This document shows, one piece after another, positions 26,950-35,801 of a stretch of 64,000 nucleotides of DNA (positions are counted from its first letter, which is position 1; each line of letters begins with the position of its first letter). This stretch comes from Salinicoccus halitifaciens (GTDB taxonomy: Bacteria > Bacillota > Bacilli > Staphylococcales > Salinicoccaceae): NCBI RefSeq assembly GCF_021026095.1, contig NZ_JAJNCU010000003.1, forward strand, positions 186,001 to 250,000, written 5' to 3'. The notes beneath the pieces are model-generated. The model was not told the DNA's origin, searched no databases, and was given only the letters and a program-made list of their open reading frames with translations. The position numbers and the translations under genes are program-made.

Positions 26950-27875
26950 TGAAGAAAGTCATAATGGATGTGGATACGGGCATCGATGATGCCCTTGCGA
27001 TACTGTATGCCATTGAGAGCAAGCAGCTCGATATCCTCGGCATCACGACCGTGAACGGCAACGTGCCGCTCGATTACGTGACAAAGAATACGCTAAAAGT
27101 GCTGCACCTTGCAGGGGAAAATATCCCGGCATACCCGGGCGCCGTCGAGCCTTATTTGAGGGAAGCCGTCCATGAGTTCAAAGTGCATGGCAATGACGGC
27201 ATCGGCAACGCACTCGACGATATGACCGTGACGAAGGAATTGGAAGACACCTTCGCTGCCGATTTCATCATTGAGAGTGCATACGAGCACAATAAAGACC
27301 TCACCCTCATCATGGTCGGGCCGCTGACGAACCTGGCCCTCGCCCTGAAGAAGGATCCGGCCATCAAGGATATGATCGGGGAAGTCGTCATCATGGGCGG
27401 TGTGGTGTCGAATGCCGGACACGGCAATATGCTGCCGACATCCGAGTTCAATATATTCGCAGATGCCGAAGCGGCGAAAGTCGTCTTCCATAAGGGGCTC
27501 GACATCACCCTGGTCAGCCTCGACGTCACCCATCAGGTCATGATGACGGATGAACATGTGGAGAAACTTAAAGATACGAAGTATTACAACTTCGTCAAAG
27601 ACGCGACGGACGAATATATGGCATACGGCCTGAGACTCTACGGCAAAAGGCAGTGCGCCCTGCACGACCCGCTCACCGTCGGTTATGTGCTCAATCCCAC
27701 ACTCCTCACTACGGAGAAGTATTATGTAGATGTCGAAACCTCAAGCCCCCTCAGCTACGGCCAGACCATATGCGACTTCAGGGGCCTGCTTGGCAAAGAG
27801 CCAAACGTAAACATCTGCCCCGGGGTCGACAGTGAACGGTTTCTGGAGGATTTCATTGGGACGTTGAACTTATAA
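26946..27875 (+). CDS. Inosine-uridine preferring nucleoside hydrolase
   Basis: A 309-residue enzyme of the IunH family. The Ca2+-binding motif DVDTGIDDALA stands at residues 7-17, GPLTNLALAL in the middle, NIFADAEAAKVVF and CALHDPLTVGY later, the latter giving the catalytic His. It splits ribonucleosides into base and ribose. Pairing in one overlapping operon with an acyl-CoA-dehydrogenase-like enzyme is unusual. A diverged copy of its last 90 codons lies at 30045-30357 beyond an AT-rich insertion. Confidence 0.92.
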   Translation: MMKKVIMDVDTGIDDALAILYAIESKQLDILGITTVNGNVPLDYVTKNTLKVLHLAGENIPAYPGAVEPYLREAVHEFKVHGNDGIGNALDDMTVTKELEDTFAADFIIESAYEHNKDLTLIMVGPLTNLALALKKDPAIKDMIGEVVIMGGVVSNAGHGNMLPTSEFNIFADAEAAKVVFHKGLDITLVSLDVTHQVMMTDEHVEKLKDTKYYNFVKDATDEYMAYGLRLYGKRQCALHDPLTVGYVLNPTLLTTEKYYVDVETSSPLSYGQTICDFRGLLGKEPNVNICPGVDSERFLEDFIGTLNL

Positions 27876-27899
27876 TTAATTTCATCAACTAGAGTTTAA

Positions 27900-28040
27900 T
27901 TGTCACACGAAACAACAGTAAGTTTAGATATAGGAAATGAAGCTTATACAGCTATAAAGGCTTATGAGAAGGATTCTTTTATGCCAAGAATGCTTTTGGT
28001 GAAAAAAGCACTCCTGAATAAATTAAAAAGCTGTCGGTAG
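27900..28040 (+). other. Short open frame of doubtful status (46 codons)
   Basis: A TTG-initiated frame runs to a TAG at 28038-28040. The peptide contains SLDIGNEAYTAIKAYEKDSF followed by a basic helix. No ribosome binding site precedes it and its end falls in a terminator stem, so it may be the tail of a lost gene brought in with the insertion. Not recognised. Confidence 0.25.
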
Positions 28041-28082
28041 GCGGATACTATGAAGTATCAAGATCGCCTACTGATAGCTTTT
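28025..28082 (+). terminator. Long terminator-like hairpin at the left edge of the AT-rich insertion
   Basis: AGCTGTCGGTAGGCG (28029-28043) pairs with CGCCTACTGATAGCT (28065-28079), and GATACT/AGTATC (28044-28059) extends the stem inside. TTT follows. It would end transcripts from the nucleoside hydrolase operon. Confidence 0.75.
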
Positions 28083-28136
28083 GGGTTTTAAGGTGGCCGT
28101 TGGTTCACACCAAAAGGAAATTGGAAGAAACATTAC

Positions 28137-28655
28137 TTAAAAGATATCTAATAAATCTTTAGCAGCTGTTATGATTTTTTTGTTTTGTTCTTGGTAGATA
28201 TCTTCTTCTTTTGGATATTGTTTTAACATGGCACTTCTTAAATTATCGTCAGTTATGTATTCATTTAATAGTCCTATCTGTGCTAATAAGTGAAGAGATT
28301 GTGATATTGATTCTGATAATCTCTCTGTATCTTCTAAACTTAACTGTTCGATTCTTTCTTCTTTGAATTTTTCAGTATTTCTTACGTATTGGACAGTATG
28401 ATCATATATATCTTTCTGCTCAATATATTTATAAATTTTTTTAGGTTCATTGATTGGAGTTTCCAACATACTCAATACAAAAATTATATTAAAATAATGA
28501 CTGTTTTTACTTTTGTGTAAATCCATTAATTTTATACTGAATTCATCTTTTTCTATTTTCTTTTCGTTTATTGTTGTTCTATGGGATTTAAATGCTATAT
28601 AAACACTAAGTATTGCAGTTATGGAGGTAGTTATTGCTGTAAAAGCTTCTAACAT
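28137..28655 (-). CDS. Hypothetical protein with one N-terminal membrane helix
   Basis: About 172 residues. Residues 3-22 form a hydrophobic helix; the rest is charged and helical, with a coiled-coil-like part around KEERIEQLSLEDTERLSESISQ. No known domain is recognised. The ATG at 28655 has AAGGAG upstream. It is AT-rich and belongs to the inserted segment between the nucleoside hydrolase and its fragment. The architecture, a short anchor plus cytoplasmic helical part, is seen in some phage-defence and stress proteins, but nothing here proves such a role. Confidence 0.6.
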   Translation of the reverse strand: MLEAFTAITTSITAILSVYIAFKSHRTTINEKKIEKDEFSIKLMDLHKSKNSHYFNIIFVLSMLETPINEPKKIYKYIEQKDIYDHTVQYVRNTEKFKEERIEQLSLEDTERLSESISQSLHLLAQIGLLNEYITDDNLRSAMLKQYPKEEDIYQEQNKKIITAAKDLLDIF

Positions 28656-28758
28656 TTCGAACTCCTTCTTTATTAGTTTTGAACTATTCTTTTTTAACTT
28701 AATATTAAATACTAAGGGTGACATCTTCGGTTTACGACTGGTGATCTCTCTGCCTTAA

Positions 28759-28790
28759 TATACCTATATTTAGTATAAAAAATAGGTATA
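28759..28790. repeat. 9-bp inverted repeat in the insertion
   Basis: TATACCTAT at 28759-28767 and ATAGGTATA at 28782-28790 are perfect inverted copies with a 14-nt AT-only spacer. It sits between two minus-strand genes and could be an operator or weak terminator. A 35-codon frame at 28816-28923 (+) lies nearby but has no good ribosome site and overlaps the next gene. Confidence 0.45.
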
Positions 28791-28894
28791 CTTCTTTACT
28801 TCTATTGCAAATGTTATGTCAGAAAAAATACTTGAACGTAAAAATGAATTCAAAGATATTGTTAAGGAGAGTAGTGGTTTTTATATAAAAAGAA

Positions 28895-29182
28895 CTAATC
28901 CTTATTTTTTAAAATTTTTATAATTACCCATACTGGGGAAACTAAATAGGCAATTATTAGAGAATAACGAGAGCTTAAAGGTTCCCAGCTTGGAGTTTTT
29001 TCTTCAGTTTCTATACTGACTATAGGGAATGTAAAAATAGAAATAAAAAAATAGATTGTCAGTATTATATAGGGGAAGCTCAGGACATCGTGATCAAGTA
29101 TCGAATTTACTATTACGACATAGAACAAGAAAAAAACAAAACCAATTATGAAACTAAGTATCTGTGCAAATCTATCACTCAT
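28895..29182 (-). CDS. Hypothetical small membrane protein
   Basis: 95 residues with three hydrophobic segments at about 8-28, 35-55 and 74-90. AGGAG lies about 11 nt before the ATG. No family is recognised. It is AT-rich like its neighbours and has no partner of known function. Confidence 0.5.
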   Translation of the reverse strand: MSDRFAQILSFIIGFVFFLFYVVIVNSILDHDVLSFPYIILTIYFFISIFTFPIVSIETEEKTPSWEPLSSRYSLIIAYLVSPVWVIIKILKNKD

Positions 29183-29295
29183 GTTATTAAAACTCCTATT
29201 CTCCCTGACTATTAGCGGATGTATTCTATTTTAAACATAAAACGGAAGCTTTTGAAGTGACTGTTGATTCATACAAAAGGATCTTGGAATAAATT

Positions 29296-29487
29296 TTATT
29301 TTTCTTCCTTATTCATTGGATGAGAATCAAAAAAAGCAGTTGTTAACATCATGACTATAGCCATAATGGTTGCTGTTAAAATATGTGAAAGCTCAAAATT
29401 TCCGTCATTCAAAGTGACTCTGGAAGTTAGAGTGATAGCAAACATAGTTAATCCAATAGGGATGTACTTCTTTAGTAATCGTTTCAT
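29296..29487 (-). CDS. Hypothetical small membrane protein
   Basis: 63 residues with two hydrophobic segments (about 10-25 and 35-52) and a charged C-terminus. GAGGTC precedes the ATG. It resembles in size and layout the broken gene at 29654 on the other strand, which may be a relative. Function unknown. Confidence 0.45.
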   Translation of the reverse strand: MKRLLKKYIPIGLTMFAITLTSRVTLNDGNFELSHILTATIMAIVMMLTTAFFDSHPMNKEEK

Positions 29488-29653
29488 TTTAAGACCTCTG
29501 TTATTATGGGTTATGTCTTTAATGTATTCAGATCATGTAAGATAAAAAGGGATATTTTTTAAAAGGGAAAACCGTTTTTCATATGAAATATATCATCCTG
29601 TAATGTGTACTTTATCAAAAGGGAGTAAGTAAATAAAAGAGGAGAATGGTAAA

Positions 29654-29840
29654 ATGTTCTTTAAAGAAAATCCGATTTTAAGATATTTTATTATATATAA
29701 TTATATTTATTATAATAATAGCTTTAGATTATATTTTTTCCAGTGAGATAGACCTATTTAAAGCTTTTTTCGGAGCTTTATTGGTTGTAATTCTTTCTGC
29801 TGCTTTTAATAATAATGATAAAAGGATTAAAGAAATTTAA
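29654..29840 (+). pseudogene. Small membrane protein gene, apparently frameshifted
   Basis: GAGGAG is well placed before the ATG at 29654, but the first frame closes after 30 codons. A second frame overlapping it encodes a hydrophobic stretch, then SSEIDLFKAFFGALLVV and a charged end at the TAA 29838-29840. Together they would form one two-helix protein of about 62 residues if one base were shifted in the AT run near 29690-29720. A sequencing error in that run would look the same. Confidence 0.4.
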
Positions 29841-29867
29841 CTCCTATTTTCAACCCAGGAACTATAA

Positions 29868-30044
29868 ATGAGAAGAAACGATATATTTAGGAAATTTAAA
29901 AGCGATTCGAACTCTATTTCTTGCACAATTATCTTGGATGCTTTTATGTCTTTAGTTATAGGATTTCCTTTGAGTACTGGAGCAGGAGTTGCGATTGGAG
30001 AGTTAAAAAAAAGCCATAATAAAAGAAGAGATAAAAATAATTGA
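29868..30044 (+). CDS. Hypothetical small protein
   Basis: A 58-residue frame with AGGA shortly before the ATG. A basic N-terminus is followed by one hydrophobic helix (about residues 20-47) containing a glycine-rich stretch, and by a lysine/arginine-rich tail. It ends exactly where similarity to the nucleoside hydrolase begins. Not recognised. Confidence 0.4.
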   Translation: MRRNDIFRKFKSDSNSISCTIILDAFMSLVIGFPLSTGAGVAIGELKKSHNKRRDKNN

Positions 30045-30357
30045 ATGTACAAAATACCATGACTTTATCTAAGTGTCCATGGATGAATATATGACATACG
30101 GTCTCAGGACCTACGGCAAAAGACAGTGCGCACTGCATGATCCGCTTACCGTCGGCTACGTGCTCGATCCCGCATTCCTCAAGACGGAAAAGTATTATGT
30201 AGATGTCGAAACCTCAAGCCCTCTCAGCTATGGCCAGACCATATGCGACTTCAGGGGACTGCTTGGGAAAGAGCCGAACGTAAACATCTGCACCGCAGTG
30301 GACAGCGGACGGTTTCTGGAGGATTTCATCAGGACGTTGAACATGGAAAGTAATTAA
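30045..30357 (+). pseudogene. Diverged 3' fragment of a nucleoside hydrolase gene
   Basis: From the codon for Asp in DEYM to the end, 77 of 88 residues equal those of the intact enzyme at 26946-27875. Similarity can be followed a little upstream (TKYHDFI, a stop, VSMDEYM against TKYYNFVKDATDEYM) and then fades. An open frame starts at the ATG 30073 but has no ribosome site and lacks the Ca2+-binding N-terminus, so it cannot be active. The divergence shows it is not a recent duplication of the neighbouring gene. Confidence 0.85.
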
Positions 30358-30386
30358 AATGGAGCATACATTGGTATGCTCCATTT
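30357..30386. terminator. Bidirectional terminator
   Basis: AAATGGAGCATAC (30357-30369) and GTATGCTCCATTT (30374-30386) make a 13-bp stem with a 4-nt loop and a T-run. It ends the prpD-side operon on the minus strand. Confidence 0.88.
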
Positions 30387-30391
30387 TTATA

Positions 30392-31810
30392 TCAATCATC
30401 TAAAAAGTTATTCCAGAACTCCGAGATTTTCATTTTTTCAAGCGTTTCTCTGTCTTCAAACAGACCCAGCAAATCTTCTATCTTTTCCCCGGAGAAAAAG
30501 TCTTTCAAATTATCTTTGAATTTCGCACCAAGGATCGGCCTGACTTCATCTCTTCTGAACTTATGGCCGACCGGATATTTCACTTCAATTTCCTCGGATT
30601 CCGTGCCGTCTTTGAAGATCAGCTGCACGGAATTTGCGATGGATCGTTTATCCCTTTCAAGATACTCCCTCGAGTAATCCTTACTTTCCGTCACATCCAT
30701 CTTCCCGAGCAGATCATCGATGACAGGAAAACCTTGATGATATTCATCATAATAATATTCCGTCTTCAAATCCCCATTCAATAAAGAAACTGCGATGATA
30801 TATTCCAGTGAATGGTCCCTGTCCGATGGATTATCCAACTTATCCTTATGCGCAATGATCCGGATGGCGGATTCATGGGTTTTGACTTTGATCGTTTCAA
30901 TGTCAGCAAGCCTGTCCCCATACTTCCCATGGAGTGCCATCGCCGCTTCTGCCGCAGTCTGTGCATGGAATTCTGCAGGAAATCCTGCTTTGAACAATAT
31001 ATTGTTGATGACGTAGCTGTTCATTTCTTGAGTCACCGTAATATCTTTACCGTTCATCACCACGTTGTTGAAGCCCCAGTCTGCATCCTCCAGAACATTC
31101 AAATAGCCTTCGCTCATCTTCCTGTTCAACAAGGACAGGTGGACGCCGCGTGCAGTCGCATCTCCTGCAGCCCAGGATTTACGCGTCGTGACATTCGGTG
31201 AATGCCTGTAGATCCTGAGCGGTCCGGCATCGATAAATACATTGGCTAAAACGTTTTTGATTTCTTCTCTGCCGCCGCCCATCATCTTTGTGGTGACGGC
31301 CGCTGTGGCGAGCTTGACCAGGAACACATGGTCAAAGCCGTTCCTGTTGAGACTGTTGGAAAGTGAGAGGACACCCTGAATTTCGTGTGCTTTCACCATG
31401 TAGCCCAATACATCACGCACGGTCATGCGATGGCCGCTTTTCTCCAAGTGGAGGGCTGTCGCAATAATGCCGCCGAGGTTGTCCGATGGATGTCCCCATT
31501 CTTCCGCCAGGAAACAATCGTTATAATCCAGCCAACGTATCAGTGTGCCGATATTCCAACTGGCATCGAGCAAACTCATTGGCTTGTCGATCCCCGGCAC
31601 CTTAATACCATTTTCCCTGAAGTCATCTTCCTCCAGAGGACCGATCATCATTTGGCACTCCTCGTTATCCAAAGACTTAATCATACAGCCGAGGCTGTCC
31701 TTCAGAACTAAATTGGCTATTTCCATCGTTCGGCCATCAAACTCGATATCCTGATCACAATAGGCAGCTATATTTTCCAAAATATCGGAATTCCCCACTT
31801 GATATGTCAC
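30392..31810 (-). CDS. prpD: MmgE/PrpD family, 2-methylcitrate dehydratase
   Basis: A 472-residue protein of the iron-independent MmgE/PrpD fold. Signatures include RWLDYNDCF and EWGHPSDNLGG near residues 92-115, which carry the active-site Asp and His, and KAHEIQG a little later. It dehydrates 2-methylcitrate to 2-methylaconitate or related tricarboxylates. Its start overlaps the lyase stop by 4 bp. It is the last gene of the tctCBA-prpBD set. Confidence 0.88.
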   Translation of the reverse strand: MTYQVGNSDILENIAAYCDQDIEFDGRTMEIANLVLKDSLGCMIKSLDNEECQMMIGPLEEDDFRENGIKVPGIDKPMSLLDASWNIGTLIRWLDYNDCFLAEEWGHPSDNLGGIIATALHLEKSGHRMTVRDVLGYMVKAHEIQGVLSLSNSLNRNGFDHVFLVKLATAAVTTKMMGGGREEIKNVLANVFIDAGPLRIYRHSPNVTTRKSWAAGDATARGVHLSLLNRKMSEGYLNVLEDADWGFNNVVMNGKDITVTQEMNSYVINNILFKAGFPAEFHAQTAAEAAMALHGKYGDRLADIETIKVKTHESAIRIIAHKDKLDNPSDRDHSLEYIIAVSLLNGDLKTEYYYDEYHQGFPVIDDLLGKMDVTESKDYSREYLERDKRSIANSVQLIFKDGTESEEIEVKYPVGHKFRRDEVRPILGAKFKDNLKDFFSGEKIEDLLGLFEDRETLEKMKISEFWNNFLDD

Positions 31811-32718
31811 ACCTTATCTTGAGGAAGGATGGTCTTGCTGATATTATTGTCCATCTCCTCATATTCTCTTAAGTTCAATATTTCATATAATTCTTTCCGT
31901 GTCTGCATCTTGTCGAGGAAGGGCTTCTGTGAGCCTTCCTCCAATATGGTTCTGTAAAGCTCTTTTACGGATTGTGCCGCTGCTCTTAATGAAGAAACCG
32001 GATATATCACCAGATTGATGCCGATCTGGTCGAAACTTTCTTTGGAAATGTAGTCCGTTTTCCCAAATTCGGTCATGTTCGCAAGAACAGGAATATCTAT
32101 GGAGGATTTAACCTTTTTAAAATCTTCCAAATCCGTCATCGCTTCAGGGAATATAATATCCGCCCCGGCTGCAGTATAGGCTTTGAGCCTGTTCAGCATC
32201 CCTTCCATCCCTTCTATCGCAAAGGCATCAGAGCGGGCGACGATTTTCAATGAAGGGGAGATTTTTTTTATCATCTGTAACTTTTTGACCATGTCTTCCT
32301 TCGTAATCAGTTGCTTTCCGTTCAGATGCCCGCATTTCTTCGGGATTTTCTGATCTTCAATCTGGATTGCGGCAACTCCGACTTCCACCATCTGATGACA
32401 GGTCCTCGCTACATTAAGCGGCTCGCCGAAGCCATTATCAATATCCACCAGCACAGGCATATTCGAAGCTCTGATGATCTCCTGTGCCTTGTGAGCGACA
32501 TCATCAATCGTCAATAAGCCAATATCAGGTATCCCTTTACTCGCTGACAGTGCACCGCCTGACAGGTAAAGCGCCTTAAAGCCGCTTTCCCTGGCCAGCA
32601 GGGCGCTCATTCCATCATGGGCGCCGGCGACCTGAAGTGTCTCTTCGGCTTCCACCTGCGACATGAATTCTTCTGCAAGTTGCCGCTGGTCTTTCCTTTC
32701 TTCCGTCAACCATGTCAT
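31807..32718 (-). CDS. prpB: 2-methylisocitrate lyase
   Basis: A 303-residue enzyme of the isocitrate lyase/PEP mutase family. LYLSGGALSAS is the conserved N-terminal loop, VDIDNGFGE holds the Mg2+ ligands, and KKCGH is the catalytic Cys motif of the lyase branch; VARSDAFA follows. It cleaves methylisocitrate to pyruvate and succinate. Related oxaloacetate hydrolases and other lyases share the fold, but pairing with PrpD favours this assignment. It lies 18 bp behind tctA. Confidence 0.88.
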   Translation of the reverse strand: MTWLTEERKDQRQLAEEFMSQVEAEETLQVAGAHDGMSALLARESGFKALYLSGGALSASKGIPDIGLLTIDDVAHKAQEIIRASNMPVLVDIDNGFGEPLNVARTCHQMVEVGVAAIQIEDQKIPKKCGHLNGKQLITKEDMVKKLQMIKKISPSLKIVARSDAFAIEGMEGMLNRLKAYTAAGADIIFPEAMTDLEDFKKVKSSIDIPVLANMTEFGKTDYISKESFDQIGINLVIYPVSSLRAAAQSVKELYRTILEEGSQKPFLDKMQTRKELYEILNLREYEEMDNNISKTILPQDKV

Positions 32719-32736
32719 GATTTTCTTCCTCCATAA

Positions 32737-34230
32737 TTAAACTTTCGGTTTGGCTAAGTAATTTAATATTTTTGGTAAGAATATCGACAGGATCGTCAAC
32801 GCAGCAAAAACCATTGCGATGGGTGAAGCCGTCAATATATCCATGAAACTGTCATATCTGACATTCGCCATACGGAAATTCTGTTCCAAAGAACTTCCTA
32901 TAATTACTGCAAGAATCAACGGGGCCGGCGGGATGTCCAATAATTTCATGGCCAGCCCCAGAAGACCGAAGATGATAAGTATATAAAAGTCGATGATGTT
33001 GTAACCCAATGTATAAGCGCCTATGAAACCCAGCACCAAAATAATCGGATAAAGTATTTTGGACGGTGTTTTGAGTATCTTAATCAGAGCACCGACCAAC
33101 GCCAGGTTGATGATCACGAGGACGATATTCCCGATGAATAGACTGTTGATGAACGTCCAGGCGATTTCAGGCTGATTTTCAAATAACATCGGTCCCGGCT
33201 GCATACCGAGCATGATCAGGGCACCAAGTATCACCGCTGTCGTACCCGATCCCGGAATGCCCATCGTCAGTAAAGGAATGAATGCTCCCACTCCGGCAGC
33301 GTTATTTGATGACTCAGGCGCCGCCAGCCCTTCCGGTGCTCCTTTACCGAATTCATCTCTATTTTTTGAAATCTGCTGCTCAGTCGAATAACTGATCATG
33401 GAGGCGATGGAACCGCCTGCCCCGGGCAGTATTCCTATCAGGAAACCGACAGGCCCCTGACGGATTGCAGGACCGAGCATCCGCTTCCACTGTTCTTTCG
33501 TGATCCAGACTTTACCGACATCCGACTTCACTTTTAAATCTTCGTTTTTTATATTCAACAAATTATAAAAAACTTCACCTACAGCATAAATACCAATGAT
33601 TATAATCAGGAAATCCACACCATCACTCAAGTGAGGTATATCAAATGTATAACGGTAAACACCTGACTGGCTGTCGACTCCCACGGTGGTCATCATCAGT
33701 CCAAGGAACATTGAAATGAAACCTTTGATCAAATTCCCCCTGGATAATGAAACAACTGCGGATAAAGTGAACAGCAGCAGGAAGAAATATTCAGCCGGAC
33801 CGAACTGTAGTGCAAAACTGGACAATGGTTCCGTCAGGAACATCATGCCGATGATTGCAAAGAATCCGCCGATCAATGAAGCCAATGTCGCCAGAGTCAA
33901 TGCCTGACCGGCCTGACCTTTCCTGGTCATCGGATAGCCGTCGAATGTCGCTGCTATTGATGATGCATCACCCGGTGTATTGACAAGAATCGAAGATCTC
34001 GATCCTCCATACATCGAGCCGTAGTATATTGCACCCATCAGAATCAACGCACTTGTCGGATCCATACCGAAAGTGATCGGTATCAGGACTGCCACTGCAG
34101 TCGCTGCACCAAGACCCGGCAGCATACCGACCACTGTACCGAGGAAACCGCCTATGATGATGAATAACAGGTTTTCAAATCTCAATGCTGTAGTCAAGCC
34201 TTCCAAAAAGCTGTTCCAATCTATTCCCAT
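32737..34230 (-). CDS. tctA: Tripartite tricarboxylate transporter, large permease TctA
   Basis: About 497 residues with 11-12 hydrophobic segments. TctA hallmarks are GMLPGLGAATAVAVLIPIT near the N-terminus, YYGSMYGGSRSSILVNTPGD, and the repeat-like GILPGAGGSIASMISY and LTMGIPGSGTTAVILGA. It is the channel subunit driven by an ion gradient. An upstream frame extends the ORF, but AGGAGGGGG before the ATG at 34230 decides the start. Confidence 0.93.
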   Translation of the reverse strand: MGIDWNSFLEGLTTALRFENLLFIIIGGFLGTVVGMLPGLGAATAVAVLIPITFGMDPTSALILMGAIYYGSMYGGSRSSILVNTPGDASSIAATFDGYPMTRKGQAGQALTLATLASLIGGFFAIIGMMFLTEPLSSFALQFGPAEYFFLLLFTLSAVVSLSRGNLIKGFISMFLGLMMTTVGVDSQSGVYRYTFDIPHLSDGVDFLIIIIGIYAVGEVFYNLLNIKNEDLKVKSDVGKVWITKEQWKRMLGPAIRQGPVGFLIGILPGAGGSIASMISYSTEQQISKNRDEFGKGAPEGLAAPESSNNAAGVGAFIPLLTMGIPGSGTTAVILGALIMLGMQPGPMLFENQPEIAWTFINSLFIGNIVLVIINLALVGALIKILKTPSKILYPIILVLGFIGAYTLGYNIIDFYILIIFGLLGLAMKLLDIPPAPLILAVIIGSSLEQNFRMANVRYDSFMDILTASPIAMVFAALTILSIFLPKILNYLAKPKV

Positions 34231-34243
34231 GTTCCCCCTCCTT

Positions 34244-34696
34244 CTACGGTAAGCTGACACCTAACAGTTCTGAAAATGAATACCATGTAGCGAATGAAAA
34301 TGTGATTGCTACAATGATGTTGATGAGCCATTGCTTTCGACCATTCACCACGAATAATAAAGCAAGTAAAAATAATGAGGTCGAAATCAGGAAACCAACT
34401 TGTTCAAATATCAATGAATACACTATGCAAAGTCCCAATACGATAAGAAACTTCACTGTCAGCTCCTTATCTTTGAATACGTTATAATTATCGAATTTTT
34501 CTTTTCTGCTTAATTTATACTCATTGAGCAAATACAGTATAGAGAGGATTAATAATGAAAATCCTATCAGCAGCGGATAGTTCATCGCTGCTGTAGGATT
34601 ACCTATATTTGCCTCAGGAAGGTTGAATGTAAGAATTAAATATACTGATGCTATGAGTATAAGAAAGATTGGCATGATATATCTGATGACATCCAC
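34244..34696 (-). CDS. tctB: Tripartite tricarboxylate transporter, small permease TctB
   Basis: 150 residues with four hydrophobic segments, the layout of TctB. The FLILIASVYLILTF start, then a loop with AAMNYPLLIG, and a final pair of helices match the family. The frame starts with GTG at 34696; no ideal ribosome site is visible, and translation may be coupled to the receptor gene 22 bp upstream. It forms the membrane complex with TctA. Confidence 0.85.
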   Translation of the reverse strand: MDVIRYIMPIFLILIASVYLILTFNLPEANIGNPTAAMNYPLLIGFSLLILSILYLLNEYKLSRKEKFDNYNVFKDKELTVKFLIVLGLCIVYSLIFEQVGFLISTSLFLLALLFVVNGRKQWLINIIVAITFSFATWYSFSELLGVSLP

Positions 34697-34718
34697 CTTC
34701 TTTTCTTAATGATAAGTA

Positions 34719-35702
34719 TTACTCAGTCATACCGGCTGTATCCAGCAGTTCTTCATACATCTGATCCTGTTCTTCCAGGAATTCGACTGATCCTTCGTGA
34801 TCCAGATAGAAATCATCCCAGCCTTGGTTTTCTAATAATGTGCCCCATTCTTCAGTCTCAACCATCTGGCTGAAAGTATCATTCCAATAAGCGATTTCTT
34901 CATCAGTCATATCAGCCGGACCCATGATGCCTCTCCAATGAGGGAAAGTGTAATCGATTCCCTGGTCCTGCCAGGAAGGGATGCTTTCATCTTCCGGTAT
35001 CGGTTTGTCCGCAGTAGTCGCAATTATTTCAATCTCACCATTCAAATGCTGTTCCAATGATTCAGAGAGCGCCATTGTCGCCACATCCACATGGCCGCCT
35101 AAAAGTGCAGTCAATACATCTCCGCCGCTCTCATAGATCATGAACTCCAGCTGCGATACATCCACTCCATATTCATCCGCGACACTTACAAATGACAAAT
35201 GGTCATTATTGCCGAGCGCCGGGCCGACTGCGATATTCAATGAAGTCGGGTCCTCTTTCAGGCGATCCAGCATATCGATGCCATTTTCAATATCGGAATC
35301 GGCCGGTACGGCAACTGATATCCATTCAGTCGCCAGTGTTGCGAGCGGAGTGAAATCTTCATGTGTCAATTCACTTTGCCCCAGCAGATTGTTCGTCAGC
35401 AAAAGACTTGAGTTGATGGATATAGCATGGCTGTCCTGCTGCGCCAGGTACTGCCAGCCGACTTCTCCGCCGCCGCCCGGTTTATTGGATACGTTCATAT
35501 TTTCTTCTACAAGGCCGTTTTCATCCAAAGTATTCTGAATACCACGAGCGGTGGTATCCCAACCGCCACCCGGAGTGGCCGGTGCAACGATTTCAATGTT
35601 TCCATTTGGGTATTCGGCTTCCCCTGAAGCGTTGCCGCATGCAGCGAGAACACCCATCATTCCCGCCATCAATAATCCCAAAAATTTGGTATTCCTTCTC
35701 AT
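34719..35702 (-). CDS. tctC: Tripartite tricarboxylate transporter substrate-binding lipoprotein TctC
   Basis: About 327 residues with a lipoprotein signal (hydrophobic run, then VLAAC). The mature part begins with IEIVAPATPGGGWDTTAR, the carboxylate-binding beta-alpha loop of TctC/Bug receptors, followed by NKPGGGGEVGWQYLA. It captures a carboxylate outside the cell for TctAB. AAAGGGG lies about 9 nt before the ATG at 35702, which is preferred to an ATG 7 codons earlier. It leads the transporter/prp operon behind a cre site. Confidence 0.92.
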   Translation of the reverse strand: MRRNTKFLGLLMAGMMGVLAACGNASGEAEYPNGNIEIVAPATPGGGWDTTARGIQNTLDENGLVEENMNVSNKPGGGGEVGWQYLAQQDSHAISINSSLLLTNNLLGQSELTHEDFTPLATLATEWISVAVPADSDIENGIDMLDRLKEDPTSLNIAVGPALGNNDHLSFVSVADEYGVDVSQLEFMIYESGGDVLTALLGGHVDVATMALSESLEQHLNGEIEIIATTADKPIPEDESIPSWQDQGIDYTFPHWRGIMGPADMTDEEIAYWNDTFSQMVETEEWGTLLENQGWDDFYLDHEGSVEFLEEQDQMYEELLDTAGMTE

Positions 35703-35769
35703 AAAGATCGTCCCCTTTTTCATTATATGTACTGCTTATGTTTAATTACTCTAGCAAAGGGATTCATAT

Positions 35770-35784
35770 ATGTAAACGCTACCA
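35770..35784 (-). promoter_or_regulatory. CcpA cre site upstream of tctC
   Basis: ATGTAAACGCTACCA on the plus strand matches WTGNAANCGNWNNCW at all defined positions. It lies about 70 bp upstream of the tctC start, so the transporter/prp operon is probably shut off when preferred sugars are present. Confidence 0.7.
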
Positions 35785-35801
35785 ATTTTAAGAATATAAA
35801 A

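Noticed and set aside
28816-28923. 35-codon plus-strand frame in the insertion
   Set aside because: Overlaps a better-supported minus-strand gene and lacks a convincing ribosome site.
27876-30044. Prophage or IS element
   Set aside because: No integrase, transposase, terminal inverted repeats or phage structural gene can be recognised; only an AT-rich insertion is supported.
30073-30357. Functional small nucleoside-hydrolase-like gene
   Set aside because: No ribosome site, and the N-terminal calcium and active-site half is missing; it is a fragment.
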